From: an uncultured Alistipes sp.
GTDB taxonomy: Bacteria; Bacteroidota; Bacteroidia; Bacteroidales; Rikenellaceae
NCBI GenBank assembly: GCA_949285535.1
Contig: CASDZP010000002.1
Location: 36,054-100,053 of the forward strand
Direction of reading: 5' to 3'
Length of the DNA: 64,000 bases
This document shows, one piece after another, positions 1-8,849 of this stretch. A program made the translations under genes and the position numbers. Position 1 is the first letter of the stretch; every line of letters starts with the position of its first letter. The notes under the pieces were generated by a model, which was not told where the DNA came from, did not search any database, and saw only the letters and a list, made by a program, of their open reading frames with translations.

Positions 1-310
1 TTATGCGGCTCAACGAACGGTATGTTATAGTGATTTCGGCTCTTCCTTTGAGTCCGTTAGACAGAGACATGGGCTGTTTCAGTCTGACATGTAACTCGTT
101 GTCTTTTACGAAGAACTCGAATTTGTCAGCCATTGTGTCATATAAAGTGGCGCTGATATAAGGCTTTTCTCCTCTGACAAGTGTAGCCGTGATGTTTCCA
201 ACGATGTTGATGTCTTTGAATTCCGATATTTCGGTTTCCAAGAGACTTTGTGCCGACAATGTATTGCATAAAGCGGTCAGCGAGAGTAATAAAAGTGCTA
301 TTTTTCTCAT
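1..310 (-). CDS. GIN-domain (DUF2807) secreted protein, C-terminus cut by window edge
   Basis: The visible 103 residues begin with a signal peptide (MRKIALLLLSLTALCNTLSAQ) and continue into the start of a DUF2807 or 'head GIN' domain. The pattern F-K-D-I-N-I-V-G-N-I followed by alternating short strands and a 'F-F-V-K-D-N-E-L-H-V' strand fits the beta-helical repeats of that family. The family is exported and of unsettled function; many Bacteroidales carry several copies. The ATG at 310 lies about 20 bases after a TATATTTG promoter box at 338-331, which supports this start. The remainder lies left of the window, so family length cannot be checked. Confidence 0.75.
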   Translation of the reverse strand, partial: MRKIALLLLSLTALCNTLSAQSLLETEISEFKDINIVGNITATLVRGEKPYISATLYDTMADKFEFFVKDNELHVRLKQPMSLSNGLKGRAEITITYRSLSRI

Positions 311-330
311 AAAAACTCTTTTTATTCCTG

Positions 331-338
331 CAAATATA
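331..338 (-). promoter_or_regulatory. Promoter -7 box for the GIN-domain gene
   Basis: TATATTTG on the minus strand matches the Bacteroidetes -7 consensus TAnnTTTG, about 20 bases before the ATG at 310. No clear -33 element was identified. Confidence 0.5.
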
Positions 339-499
339 AGCATTTACAGACAAAAGATTCTTTTACGACACCTTAATTTTACACATTTCCATCAAAAATA
401 TTATTTTTCACTTTGGTTTTCTTTCAATCAATAATCTTTCGTCACAAACATATATCCATTTCTCTTTATTGACCTTGTCATATCGGCGCAAATACACGC

Positions 500-614
500 T
501 TAATATGCTGACTTTATGTGAGATAATGAGCCAACTGAATGTGATATGGATAAAAGGGGCTGTGCCCCCGAGTGACAAAGTAATGCCGTCGGCAGACCCG
601 TCAGAGACACCAGA
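500..614 (-). repeat. Terminator-associated snap-back element, copy A
   Basis: Copy A of a five-member dispersed repeat. Read away from the esterase gene it contains GACGGGTCTGCCGACGGC, an ACTTTGTCAC segment, the GC-rich mini-hairpin GGGGGCACAGCCCC, CCTTTTATCCATATCACATT and the outer GGCTCATTA block. Its inner edge at about 614 abuts an inverted copy of the 3' end of the esterase gene. Compared with copies B and C it lacks the second half of the TTTGTC/GACAAAG palindrome. It contains no gene of its own that I can support. Confidence 0.85.
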
Positions 615-835
615 CAGGAAGAGACCCTACATGATTTTCCCCGTGAAAGTGAAAGTCATGCCGACAAACAGGTAACTGTTCTTTAACAAGCCGTAAAGCA
701 AATAAAAAGAGTGTTGTACCTAAACAGGCACAACACTCTTTTTTATCTGTTTTACGGCTTGTTAAAGAACAGTTACCTGTTTGCCGTGCATGACTTTCAC
801 TTTCACGGGGAAAATCATGTAGGGGTCTCTTCCTG
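615..835. repeat. Long palindrome: inverted duplication of the esterase 3' end around its terminator
   Basis: Bases 615-720 are an inverted, slightly diverged copy of 727-835. The right arm contains the stop codon and about 74 coding bases of the esterase gene; the left arm is the snap-back copy. A few substitutions and one-base indels separate the arms (for example GAGACCCTAC against GAGACCCCTAC), so this duplication is older than those at copies C and E. The transcription terminator sits at the centre. Confidence 0.85.
704..744 (-). terminator. Intrinsic terminator of the esterase gene, centre of palindrome A
   Basis: GAGTGTTGT pairs with ACAACACTC around a short loop, with an A-run on one side and a T-run on the other, so it can act in both directions. 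Confidence 0.8.
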
Positions 836-1913
836 CGTCCACGTCCGCTTTTATTGATTTGAGAGAACGGGGAAGAACCTTTTTGTAAATCGTTTCGCCC
901 TGATACTGTATTGTTACAGGTTTGTCGAGGTCCATCATGTTGTCGTTCAAACCGAAAATTACAGAGGGAGAGTCCGCATAGATTATGTTTACGGTGTTGT
1001 TTTCGCCGTCATATTCGGCAACCACCTTGCAGTCTTCGTTTCTGCCGTTGGGAGAGGCATAGAGCCAATAGAAACTGTCTCTTATCACATCGTCCTGTAC
1101 CCATGAAACCTTGTTGGGATAGGGGTTACGGGTGAATTTAGGCATCCATGACATCGCTACCGAGTCCTGACGGTTCATCCAGTGACCGCATTCCTCATAT
1201 ATGTGAGAGTCAGAGATAAAACCGCCTTCGGCATTGTGAAGCGAGTCGAGACGCGCAATCCACTCGCGAGCCAGACCGTTACGGTTGTATGCCGCGTCTT
1301 TGCCACCCATAAAGATAGAGAACGGCAGGTTTCTCAGGTTCTCGATTTTTGCGTTGTTGGGGTGTCCTGCCATCATTGATGCAGCAGCCCAGTGGTCAGC
1401 CAGACGGGGAGCAAGCTGGAAAGTACCGTCACCGCCGGCAGAGTAACCCATAACATATACCTTATTGGGGTTTACATCCTCGTATATGCCTGCAAGCTGA
1501 ATGATTTTATCCACAAAGCCGTCCATATAGAACTGATGCCACATGTTCCATGTGTCGGTCGGAGAGCGGGGAACAAAATAGAGCCCTTCCTGGGGAGTGT
1601 AGAGCTTTTTCTGATTTTCCCACTGCTGGTCGTTGACCTCCGCGGGAGCTCCGCCACCACCGTGCATGGATATATAAAGAGCGCGACCGTCAGCAGGCTT
1701 TTCACCTACCACGCGGTATATGAACTTCATCTTGTAGTCACCGTTGGTGAGTTCACCCTCTTTCCATTCATGACCGTATTCGGCTTTTATTTTTGCTTCG
1801 CGCTCAGCCAAAAGCTCTGACGTAGCCTTCTCGGCTTCCTCTTTGCTCAACTTCTGAGCCTGAACAGATGTCAGCAACGCGAAACAGAAAAGTGATAAAA
1901 ACAACTTTTTCAT
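762..1913 (-). CDS. Secreted alpha/beta-hydrolase (esterase, PHB-depolymerase-like)
   Basis: A 383-residue protein with a signal peptide (MKKLFLSLFCFALLTSVQAQ), so exported. The fold is alpha/beta hydrolase: H-G-G-G-G near residue 84 fits the oxyanion-hole loop and G-Y-S-A-G-G-D-G carries the nucleophile serine; the later E-C-G-H-W segment offers the histidine. Similar Bacteroidales proteins are annotated as feruloyl-esterase or poly(3-hydroxybutyrate)-depolymerase-like, but the substrate cannot be read from the sequence. Its last 74 coding bases and stop codon are duplicated in inverted orientation downstream (615-720). Confidence 0.85.
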   Translation of the reverse strand: MKKLFLSLFCFALLTSVQAQKLSKEEAEKATSELLAEREAKIKAEYGHEWKEGELTNGDYKMKFIYRVVGEKPADGRALYISMHGGGGAPAEVNDQQWENQKKLYTPQEGLYFVPRSPTDTWNMWHQFYMDGFVDKIIQLAGIYEDVNPNKVYVMGYSAGGDGTFQLAPRLADHWAAASMMAGHPNNAKIENLRNLPFSIFMGGKDAAYNRNGLAREWIARLDSLHNAEGGFISDSHIYEECGHWMNRQDSVAMSWMPKFTRNPYPNKVSWVQDDVIRDSFYWLYASPNGRNEDCKVVAEYDGENNTVNIIYADSPSVIFGLNDNMMDLDKPVTIQYQGETIYKKVLPRSLKSIKADVDAGRDPYMIFPVKVKVMHGKQVTVL

Positions 1914-2123
1914 TTTCGGAGAATTGTTTTAATGTTTTTTATGTTTATTGTGCAAAATAAACTAAAATAAAAGGAATAAGCAAGAAAAAATGTGCCGATT
2001 GTTAGTGTGAATCCATGTTTTTGCCCGAAGTTTACGTTTGAGAACGACAGAAAGAGCGTGCAGGTTGTCCAATCAAGTGTAACAACCTTTTCAGAGGCGT
2101 TTCATTTTGTCGGATAAGAGTGT

Positions 2124-2131
2124 TATATTTG
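2124..2131 (+). promoter_or_regulatory. Promoter -7 box for the beta-propeller gene
   Basis: TATATTTG, matching TAnnTTTG, lies 26 bases before the ATG at 2157. An in-frame upstream TTG at 2139 would sit at the expected transcription start, so 2157 is the better start codon. Confidence 0.55.
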
Positions 2132-2156
2132 TGGATGTTTGAGAAAAATCAATGTA

Positions 2157-3044
2157 ATGAAGAAAGTAATTCTTGCTGTGCTTTTGACAGCCTCTTTTAT
2201 TAGTGTCAAAGCTCAAAAAACGTTTGATATTGTGAATGCGGGTACATTCTCGTCAAAAGAGAGCGGTATCGCGACAGATAAACGCAAAAATATTTACGGT
2301 AGCGGCTATAACGGTGATCCGAGTGCGATAGGACGTATAAACTTCAAGGGCAAACATTCTCTTTTCCATAAGTTCGGAGAGGGTAGCCGAGTGGCTGCCA
2401 TAGTGGTAGATGCCGAAGACGCAATGTATGTCGCCGATGCAGGGCATAAGAAAATATATATGAAAGGCCGCAAGGACGATACTTTCAGAGATATTGTCGA
2501 TTGTTCTCCGATTGACAGTATCTGTCAGATGGTAATTTCTCCGAAAAACGGCGTCTTTTATGTGGCGGACAGCGATTTTGAAGCCAATCGTTCTAAGATA
2601 TGGATGGTTGTACGTGACTCGGACGGAGGAGAGGTAGAGGTCGTGGCAAATGCACTTCCCGCTATCGGAGGACTTGAAATCAGCCCCGACGGTCGTCGTC
2701 TCTATGTAGGTGAGCGTGAAAACGGTGTGGTATGGATATATGATATTTTGGACAGCGGACGACTCGATAACAAAAGGGTTTTCAGAACGTTCCCGGGCAG
2801 TGGTATAGCCGGTATCACCAGCGACACATATGGTAACCTGTTTATCGCGAGAAAAGATATAGGCAGGATAATCGTTACAACCTCGGGTGGTGTCATACTC
2901 AAAGAGGTGACCACATTCGGCAAGAAACCAGCCGAAATGTCGGTCAACATGAACGATACCGTATGTTTCATATACATGCCCGACAGAAAGACAATAGAAT
3001 ACGTGCAGTTGGTTGATATATTCGGAGAACCTAAATACATGTAG
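2157..3044 (+). CDS. Secreted beta-propeller (SMP-30/NHL-like) protein
   Basis: A 295-residue exported protein with signal peptide MKKVILAVLLTASFISVKAQ. The body shows repeated propeller-blade signatures: G-I-A-T-D-K-R-K-N-I-Y, A-A-I-V-V-D-A-E-D-A-M-Y-V-A-D-A-G, G-L-E-I-S-P-D-G-R-R-L-Y-V and G-I-T-S-D-T-Y-G-N-L-F-I-A. This resembles the SMP-30/gluconolactonase/LRE superfamily, but I do not see enough to claim lactonase activity. It is a single gene, convergent with the next one and sharing a terminator with it. Confidence 0.7.
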   Translation: MKKVILAVLLTASFISVKAQKTFDIVNAGTFSSKESGIATDKRKNIYGSGYNGDPSAIGRINFKGKHSLFHKFGEGSRVAAIVVDAEDAMYVADAGHKKIYMKGRKDDTFRDIVDCSPIDSICQMVISPKNGVFYVADSDFEANRSKIWMVVRDSDGGEVEVVANALPAIGGLEISPDGRRLYVGERENGVVWIYDILDSGRLDNKRVFRTFPGSGIAGITSDTYGNLFIARKDIGRIIVTTSGGVILKEVTTFGKKPAEMSVNMNDTVCFIYMPDRKTIEYVQLVDIFGEPKYM

Positions 3045-3070
3045 CACATTGTCGGTTCGATAGAACAATA

Positions 3071-3104
3071 AAAAACTCCCCGCAACCGAGCGGGGAGTTT
3101 TTTT
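3071..3104. terminator. Bidirectional intrinsic terminator
   Basis: ACTCCCCGC pairs with GCGGGGAGT, flanked by A5 and T7, between two convergent genes. Confidence 0.85.
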
Positions 3105-3121
3105 ATGCTTTGTCAACAGAT

Positions 3122-4093
3122 TTATTTTCCGAAGGCTTCGTTTTGGTATTTTTCACGTTTTTTCAGGTAGAAAGGATAGTTTTTCAGATACTGAACTATC
3201 GCGTAAAACGGTGTGAGCCATACGAACAGAACACCCATGATTATTGAGAATATAGCCAAAGAGAACGTTTCGCCCAGTCTGAACTGTTCTTCGTTTATGT
3301 CTTTCTGCATCTCGGATATTCTGTTGTCTATATTCTCACGTTCCTTTTCAGAGGCATTCAGTCTGTCGTTTTTCAGTCTGTTGATGTTCTGATTGAGCAG
3401 GTCTATTCTTGCCTGATCGGTTTTCCTGTTCTCAAGATCGAACCACATACCCGCAAGTATCTGGAACATGTTTTTTGATGGAACTCCGTCAACGATAATC
3501 TTGCTTGCGGGGCGCATATAGGCATAATAAGAGAATGCACTTATAACGATGGCGGCTATTGACTGTATTATCTTCCAGCCGGCAGTGTCATTCGATAAAA
3601 ATACAACTAAAAACATCATTACCGCAAAAAGTACCACACGCGGGGTTGAACCGACAAAAATACGCTTTTCGTTATCTTTGTTTTTTGTGATGAATATCAT
3701 GTGTATCAGTCCCGCCAAAAATATTAATATCACCGTTATGGCAGTGAGCACATTCATGACTGACTCTTTTGTCTGAGTTGAGCTTGCCATCTCTTTTGCG
3801 TCAAACACTTCGGTGACTGTGACAGTCTGCCCGCCAGGATAGTCTATTGCACCCAAATCGACGTAACCTATTGTTCCGTCAGACAGCATGACACGTGCCC
3901 AATAGTTCTGTTTGTCCAAAGCAATCACGTTGACATCATCACCGACGGGTATTGTCGTTATGACAGGCTTGGACGCGTCGGGACTTTCATACACCGCGGC
4001 ATCGAATACCGTTCCGAATGTCTGTCCCCCTTCGGCAAATGTCGATAACGGCAGGAATAGGGAAATCAGAATCGCGAAAAGTAGCTTTTTCAT
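3122..4093 (-). CDS. SH3-domain membrane protein
   Basis: A 323-residue protein. It starts with a signal peptide (MKKLLFAILISLFLPLSTFA), then a bacterial SH3-like domain (about residues 25-85, ending D-G-T-I-G-Y-V-D-L). Hydrophobic segments follow near residues 115-135, 150-165 and 175-195, then a charged coiled-coil region of about 60 residues, and a last membrane segment near 275-300. The SH3 part is predicted to face the periplasm and may touch cell wall; the coiled coil may be cytoplasmic. Function is unknown. Confidence 0.7.
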   Translation of the reverse strand: MKKLLFAILISLFLPLSTFAEGGQTFGTVFDAAVYESPDASKPVITTIPVGDDVNVIALDKQNYWARVMLSDGTIGYVDLGAIDYPGGQTVTVTEVFDAKEMASSTQTKESVMNVLTAITVILIFLAGLIHMIFITKNKDNEKRIFVGSTPRVVLFAVMMFLVVFLSNDTAGWKIIQSIAAIVISAFSYYAYMRPASKIIVDGVPSKNMFQILAGMWFDLENRKTDQARIDLLNQNINRLKNDRLNASEKERENIDNRISEMQKDINEEQFRLGETFSLAIFSIIMGVLFVWLTPFYAIVQYLKNYPFYLKKREKYQNEAFGK

Positions 4094-4292
4094 GACATCT
4101 CTGTTTTATGGTTAGTAATCCGTAAATTGGTCAAGATTATATGTTGTTTTAATTGTTGTTGTAAATTTATGTAAAATAAGGTAAAAAACATACTTCTTAT
4201 TGTAATTTATTGTTTGTAGCTGTATTATAATTGTGTTTTTTTATATGTGCTGTTTGTGTGCGGTTGCGGTGGGACGATTACAGGCATAATAC

Positions 4293-4332
4293 AAAAAACG
4301 GCGTACCGAAATATACGGTACGCCGTTTTTTA
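4293..4332 (-). terminator. Intrinsic terminator after phosphoglucomutase
   Basis: AACGGCGTACCG pairs with CGGTACGCCGTT with A/T runs at both ends, 16 bases past the stop codon of the mutase gene. Confidence 0.85.
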
Positions 4333-4347
4333 GTGGTTGAATAATTT

Positions 4348-6072
4348 TTAGATTCCCAAATCTTTTTTGATAGCCTCTATTTTTGCTGTCGCAGCCTTGT
4401 CGGCGTCTTTTACAGAGCCGTTGAGAGGTTCGCGAACACCGAAATAGAATTTGATTTTGGGCTCCGTTCCTGAAGGACGTACAGAAACCTTGCTGCCGTC
4501 TTCCGTGAAGAACTGGAGAACGTTCGATTTCGGAAGGTCTATTGTCGAAACTTCTCCCGTTACCATGTTGCGAACCTGGCTTGTCTTGTAGTCTTTCAAA
4601 ACGACTACTTTAGAACCTCCGAGCGATGCGGGGGTTTTTTCGCGCATGTCGCTCATCATTTTCGCAATGGCTTCCGAGCCGTCTTTACCCTGTTTTACGA
4701 TATATACCATGCTTTCTTTATAGAAACCGTACTCCTGATATATCTTGTTGAGAAGCTGGTATAAAGACAAACCCTGTTCTTTCGCCCATGCAAATGTTTC
4801 GGCTATGAGCACAGAGGCAGAGACAGCGTCTTTGTCACGAACGAAATCGCCTGCCAAATAGCCGTAGCTTTCTTCGCCGCCGCCAATGTACTGTTTTTTG
4901 CCCTCGTTGTCGCGTATTATGCCCGCGATGAACTTGAAGCCGGTCAGAACATCATAGTATTCAACGCCGAACGATTTGGCAATATCCACAAACAATTCTG
5001 TCGTAACGATTGTTTTGACGATGAACTCTTTGCCTTTGAGCTTTCCGAGCTCTTTCCATCTGCGCAACAGATAGTATGTGAGCAAAGCACCTGTCTGATT
5101 ACCGTTGAGCAGTACCATTTCGCCCTCATCGTTGCGTACCGCTATACCTATTCGGTCGGCGTCGGGGTCAGTTGCGATAACCAAATCGGCTTTTATCTTT
5201 TCCGCACGTTCCAACGCCAATTTAAGCGCCGAAGCCTCTTCGGGGTTGGGTGATACCACTGTCGGGAAATTACCGTCTGGAGTAGCCTGTTCCTCAATTA
5301 CAGTAACATTGGTGAATCCGCACTCTTTCAATGCTCTCGGAACGAGTGTAATACCGGTACCGTGAATGGGAGTGTAAACAATAGACGCGTTTCCGTGTTT
5401 TTTAACCGCTTCGGGCGATAGGGTGAGCGAAGCCACCTTTTCGAGGTAAACCTTGTCGACATCTTCGCCTATCATGACGATTTTGCCTTCACCGCCTTTC
5501 CACTGCACCTGATCGACAGATTCAATCTTGTTGACTTCGTCGATAATGTTGGTGTCGTGGGGAGCGATTACCTGTGCGCCGTCATCCCAATATGCCTTGT
5601 AGCCGTTATACTCTTTGGGGTTGTGTGATGCCGTTATCACGACACCGCTCTGACAGCCCAAATGACGTATCGCGAACGAAAGTTCGGGAGTGGGACGCAA
5701 CGATTCGAACAGATATACGGTGAAACCGTTGGCAGCGAATATTTCAGCAGTGGTTTTGGCGAACAATTCGCTGTTGTTACGGCTGTCATGAGCTACTGCA
5801 ACGCTTATCGGTTTGCCCGCAAACTCTTTTTTAAGGTAGTTCGCAAGCCCCTGTGTAGCCATACCGACCGTATATATGTTCATTCGATTCGTTCCGACAC
5901 CCATTATACCGCGAAGACCGCCGGTTCCGAATTCGAGCGTCTGGTAGAACGCTTCGTTCAGCTCTTTGGGAGCGCTTTCCATCATTCTTTTAACTTCGTC
6001 CTTGGTTGCCTGGTCGAAGTTGCCGTCGAGCCATTTTTGAGCTCTTTCAAGTGTGCTTTTTTCTATCTCCAT
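4348..6072 (-). CDS. pgm: Phosphoglucomutase/phosphomannomutase
   Basis: A 574-residue alpha-D-phosphohexomutase that interconverts hexose 1-phosphates and 6-phosphates in the cytoplasm, feeding sugar-nucleotide synthesis and glycogen. All four family motifs are present: the phosphoserine loop T-A-S-H-N-P near residue 150, the metal loop D-P-D-A-D-R, the sugar-binding G-G-E-E-S-Y-G, and the phosphate-binding R-P-S-G-T-E-P near the C-terminus. The length fits the long PgcA-type branch. It has its own promoter box (6134-6127) and terminator. Confidence 0.93.
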   Translation of the reverse strand: MEIEKSTLERAQKWLDGNFDQATKDEVKRMMESAPKELNEAFYQTLEFGTGGLRGIMGVGTNRMNIYTVGMATQGLANYLKKEFAGKPISVAVAHDSRNNSELFAKTTAEIFAANGFTVYLFESLRPTPELSFAIRHLGCQSGVVITASHNPKEYNGYKAYWDDGAQVIAPHDTNIIDEVNKIESVDQVQWKGGEGKIVMIGEDVDKVYLEKVASLTLSPEAVKKHGNASIVYTPIHGTGITLVPRALKECGFTNVTVIEEQATPDGNFPTVVSPNPEEASALKLALERAEKIKADLVIATDPDADRIGIAVRNDEGEMVLLNGNQTGALLTYYLLRRWKELGKLKGKEFIVKTIVTTELFVDIAKSFGVEYYDVLTGFKFIAGIIRDNEGKKQYIGGGEESYGYLAGDFVRDKDAVSASVLIAETFAWAKEQGLSLYQLLNKIYQEYGFYKESMVYIVKQGKDGSEAIAKMMSDMREKTPASLGGSKVVVLKDYKTSQVRNMVTGEVSTIDLPKSNVLQFFTEDGSKVSVRPSGTEPKIKFYFGVREPLNGSVKDADKAATAKIEAIKKDLGI

Positions 6073-6126
6073 ATATTTATGTGTTTTTATTTTTCAAACA
6101 GTTTTGATTTCTTAAATCATTTTATA

Positions 6127-6134
6127 CAAATATA
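6127..6134 (-). promoter_or_regulatory. Promoter -7 box for pgm
   Basis: TATATTTG on the minus strand, 54 bases before the ATG at 6072. Confidence 0.5.
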
Positions 6135-6714
6135 GCTTTTTTTTCCGAGAATATCTTATTTCGGCTCTCTTTTTTTATCCCTTTTCCGACCTTGTTTCGG
6201 ATTGTGAAAATTTTGTCCGAAAGTAGGGTAGTCGACTCCGTTTTTTCTCCCTCTGTCCTTGTCTTGTTTTTGCATGACGCATGCCCGTGAAACAGCGGTC
6301 TCGGTTTGTTTTTTCGTGGAACAATATGAGTTAAAGTACTGTTTAATAGTGTCTTATCTCTAAAATTACTTGTTGATAACTTTTGTAATTGCATACTAAA
6401 AATTAGTATAAAAATTTTTAATCGTCTAAAATCGTGATATTGTTAGTGTTGTAATTTCGGATAAAAATTATGGATAAAAACAACCGAAAAATGATTTTTT
6501 TTTCACATTTTATTTTTCATATTTGCAGAGAAAACCAAACCAATCCACCTTACCATATCGAAGGCGAATTGCTCCTTTTTATTGTCAAAAAAACTTTTGT
6601 CGAAAAAGAGGAGGTGGCGATGATTCGGCTTTATCGGAAAGGTAGGTTCAGGGTGTTTAACTGAATGTCGCAACATCGAATTTAAAGGTTAATATATAGA
6701 TAATTGTACTAAAA
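6135..6714. other. Long AT-rich intergenic region upstream of dnaA
   Basis: No convincing gene is present; short open frames here are AT-rich and lack family features. Two DnaA-box-like 9-mers are visible, TGTTGATAA at 6371 and TATGGATAA at 6469, each one mismatch from TGTGGATAA. CATATTTG at 6518-6525 is one mismatch from the -7 consensus and could be a dnaA promoter, implying a leader of about 180 nt. Two imperfect boxes are too few to call an origin. Confidence 0.35.
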
Positions 6715-8094
6715 ATGCAGACGAATCAAAATAGTAAATGGCAGAATTGCCTCTTAACGATAAAAGAGCTTATCCCGCGAGATGAGTTCGTTAAGTGGTT
6801 TAAGCCTACTGTGGTTCACGCTTTCGACGGTGAGACACTCCGTTTGCGTGTTCCCAACAAAGATTTCGTCGATCACATCAACAATAACTATATCATGATG
6901 TTGCGTCCGATTCTCTATAACGAGTTCGGAGCCAACATAACGTTGAAATACGCCGTTCCCAATCCCGACGCTTCGGGTAGCGAAATGGCGCCTATCAAAA
7001 ACTTCCTCAACAGCAATAACACCCAGAACATAAAGAATCCCTTTGTGATACCTGGTGTCAAGAGGGTGGTTGTCGATCCTCAGCTCAATTTCGATTATAC
7101 GTTCGAAAACTTTGTAGAGGGCGACTGCAACCAGCTGGCGAGAACCGCAGGCATGAAGATAGCGGCGGAACCAGGAACAACCGCTTTCAACCCCATATTC
7201 ATATATGGTGATTCGGGTCTCGGTAAAACGCATCTTGCGCAGGCGATAGGCATAGAGGTGAAAAAACGTTTCCCCGACAAATATGTCCTCTATGTGAGTG
7301 CGCAGAAGTTTCAGGCGCAGTACACCAGCGCGATGCAGCGTAAGGAGATAAACGACTTCATACATTTCTACCAGATGATAGACGTGTTGATAGTCGATGA
7401 CATACAGGAGTTTTCAGGTAACAAGCCCGGTACTCAAAACACATTCTTCAATATATTCAACCACCTTCACCTCTCAAAGAAACAGCTGATTCTCACCTCG
7501 GACAAACCTCCCGTTGAGCTCAGCGACATTGAGGAGCGTCTCCTGACACGTTTCAAGTGGGGTCTCTCGGTCGAGCTTAAAACACCCGACTATCAGACAA
7601 AGGTCAAGATAATAAAGAATAAATGCAACCGTCTCGGGGTGGAGCTTTCGGACGAGATTGTCGATTTCCTCGCCGAGAACATAAAAGCCAATATACGTGA
7701 GATAGAGGGCGCGATTTCCGCTTTCATAGCCAACGCCACACTCCTGGGACGTCCCGCGACAATATCGCTCGCACGCGAGATATTGAAGGCGTACGTAAGT
7801 TTCCAGCAGAAAGAGATTACGGCGGAAGCCATTTGCGACATCGTCTATTCTTTTTATAACGTATCCAAAGAGGACTTCTATTCAAAGAAACGTACACGTG
7901 AGATTGTGCAGGCACGTCAGGTGTCGATGTATCTCTGTAAAAAGCATACGAACCTATCTCTCAAAAGTATAGGTGAGGCTTTGGCACGAGACCACGCCAC
8001 GGTGGTTCACGCAATCAAGACGGTGACAAACCTGCTCGAAATAGACAAGTCGTTGAGAGCTCATATCGAACAGATTGAAAAACAGATACGATAA
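6715..8094 (+). CDS. dnaA: Chromosomal replication initiator DnaA
   Basis: A 459-residue initiator that binds DnaA boxes and opens the replication origin. Domain I (W-Q-N-C-L at the N-terminus) is followed by the AAA+ core: Walker A G-D-S-G-L-G-K-T-H near residues 164-172 and Walker B V-L-I-V-D-D-I-Q. The C-terminal DNA-binding domain has the family signature A-R-D-H-A-T-V-V-H-A-I near residues 423-433. Length is normal for the family. It stands alone, without the dnaN/recF neighbours common in other phyla, as is usual in Bacteroidetes. Confidence 0.97.
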   Translation: MQTNQNSKWQNCLLTIKELIPRDEFVKWFKPTVVHAFDGETLRLRVPNKDFVDHINNNYIMMLRPILYNEFGANITLKYAVPNPDASGSEMAPIKNFLNSNNTQNIKNPFVIPGVKRVVVDPQLNFDYTFENFVEGDCNQLARTAGMKIAAEPGTTAFNPIFIYGDSGLGKTHLAQAIGIEVKKRFPDKYVLYVSAQKFQAQYTSAMQRKEINDFIHFYQMIDVLIVDDIQEFSGNKPGTQNTFFNIFNHLHLSKKQLILTSDKPPVELSDIEERLLTRFKWGLSVELKTPDYQTKVKIIKNKCNRLGVELSDEIVDFLAENIKANIREIEGAISAFIANATLLGRPATISLAREILKAYVSFQQKEITAEAICDIVYSFYNVSKEDFYSKKRTREIVQARQVSMYLCKKHTNLSLKSIGEALARDHATVVHAIKTVTNLLEIDKSLRAHIEQIEKQIR

Positions 8095-8098
8095 AAAT

Positions 8099-8133
8099 AA
8101 AACAGGAGAGGGTAGTCCCGCTCCTGTTTTTTT
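8099..8133 (+). terminator. Intrinsic terminator after dnaA
   Basis: AACAGGAG pairs with CTCCTGTT and is followed by a T-run; it also lies just beyond the end of the convergent DUF2148 gene. Confidence 0.85.
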
Positions 8134-8152
8134 ATTGTCTTGTTCTGTCTGT

Positions 8153-8689
8153 TTATCTGGTCGATTGTCTGTCGAAGAACGGACTTTTACCGGTACAGCT
8201 GATTGGTATGCCTATTATCTGGGTGCATTCGCGCATCACACCGAGACTTTTTACCGCTTCACCTATTGAATACATGACACGTGAATCGACACGTGAGTCT
8301 GCGGCGTATGACACGGCGGAGCCTATCGCTATACCGAGGTCTATGCTGTTGAACGAGCAGGGTACTTCGCTCAGTTCGCCTTTTGACGCGCAGGTGGCAA
8401 ATCCGCAATATCCGCAGTTTAGTCCGGCGGGTTTTATTTTCGCTCCGATAAGGATAACGGCTCCCGCCTGAAGAATATTTTCGGCGTCACGTATGAAAAA
8501 CATCTTCTGGAGCGGCTCGGCAAGCTCTTTCATCTTTTTTGAGAGGTGTCTTATGTCGTCACTTTCAAACATGGCTATCTGCAAGACATCCACGCCTTTA
8601 GATTTGGGAGCGGTACGTGCCGCAGCCATCATCCCGAGCGCGACATCATGAAGTCTGTCTGTGCGTACGATTTCTTCTCGAATAATCAT
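8153..8689 (-). CDS. DUF2148 ferredoxin-domain protein
   Basis: A 178-residue cytoplasmic protein of the DUF2148 'domain containing a ferredoxin' family. The C-G-Y-C-G-F-A-T-C cluster near residues 93-101 and a further cysteine (E-V-P-C-S-F) about 13 residues on are the likely iron-sulfur ligands. The family is widespread in anaerobes and probably redox-active, but no reaction is established. It is monocistronic, with a TATCTTTG promoter box at 8740-8733. Confidence 0.85.
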   Translation of the reverse strand: MIIREEIVRTDRLHDVALGMMAAARTAPKSKGVDVLQIAMFESDDIRHLSKKMKELAEPLQKMFFIRDAENILQAGAVILIGAKIKPAGLNCGYCGFATCASKGELSEVPCSFNSIDLGIAIGSAVSYAADSRVDSRVMYSIGEAVKSLGVMRECTQIIGIPISCTGKSPFFDRQSTR

Positions 8690-8732
8690 ATCTCGAACGT
8701 TTGATTATGTTAAATAGGAATGGTTCTTTATG

Positions 8733-8740
8733 ACAAAGAT
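8733..8740 (-). promoter_or_regulatory. Promoter -7 box for the DUF2148 gene
   Basis: TATCTTTG on the minus strand, 44 bases before the ATG at 8689. Confidence 0.5.
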
Positions 8741-8849
8741 ACTAAATATTTACCTATTTTTATAATAGTGGCGCAGAGTGTACTTTGTTTTTAAAATTTG
8801 CTTTAAAAAAACATTGTTCGGGTATTTACAAATAATGTTTTGTTTTATA

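Noticed and set aside
469..675. Open frame of 68 codons across element A and its snap-back arm
   Set aside because: It joins repeat DNA to an inverted copy of the esterase end; there is no independent sign of a gene, though the shared frame is reported as a finding.
6371..6477. Possible replication origin next to dnaA
   Set aside because: Only two imperfect DnaA-box-like 9-mers and no clear unwinding element; strand and skew data for the whole chromosome would be needed.
6470..6664. Small open frame of 64 codons before dnaA
   Set aside because: Low-complexity, AT-rich and without a ribosome site or recognisable family; most likely leader sequence.
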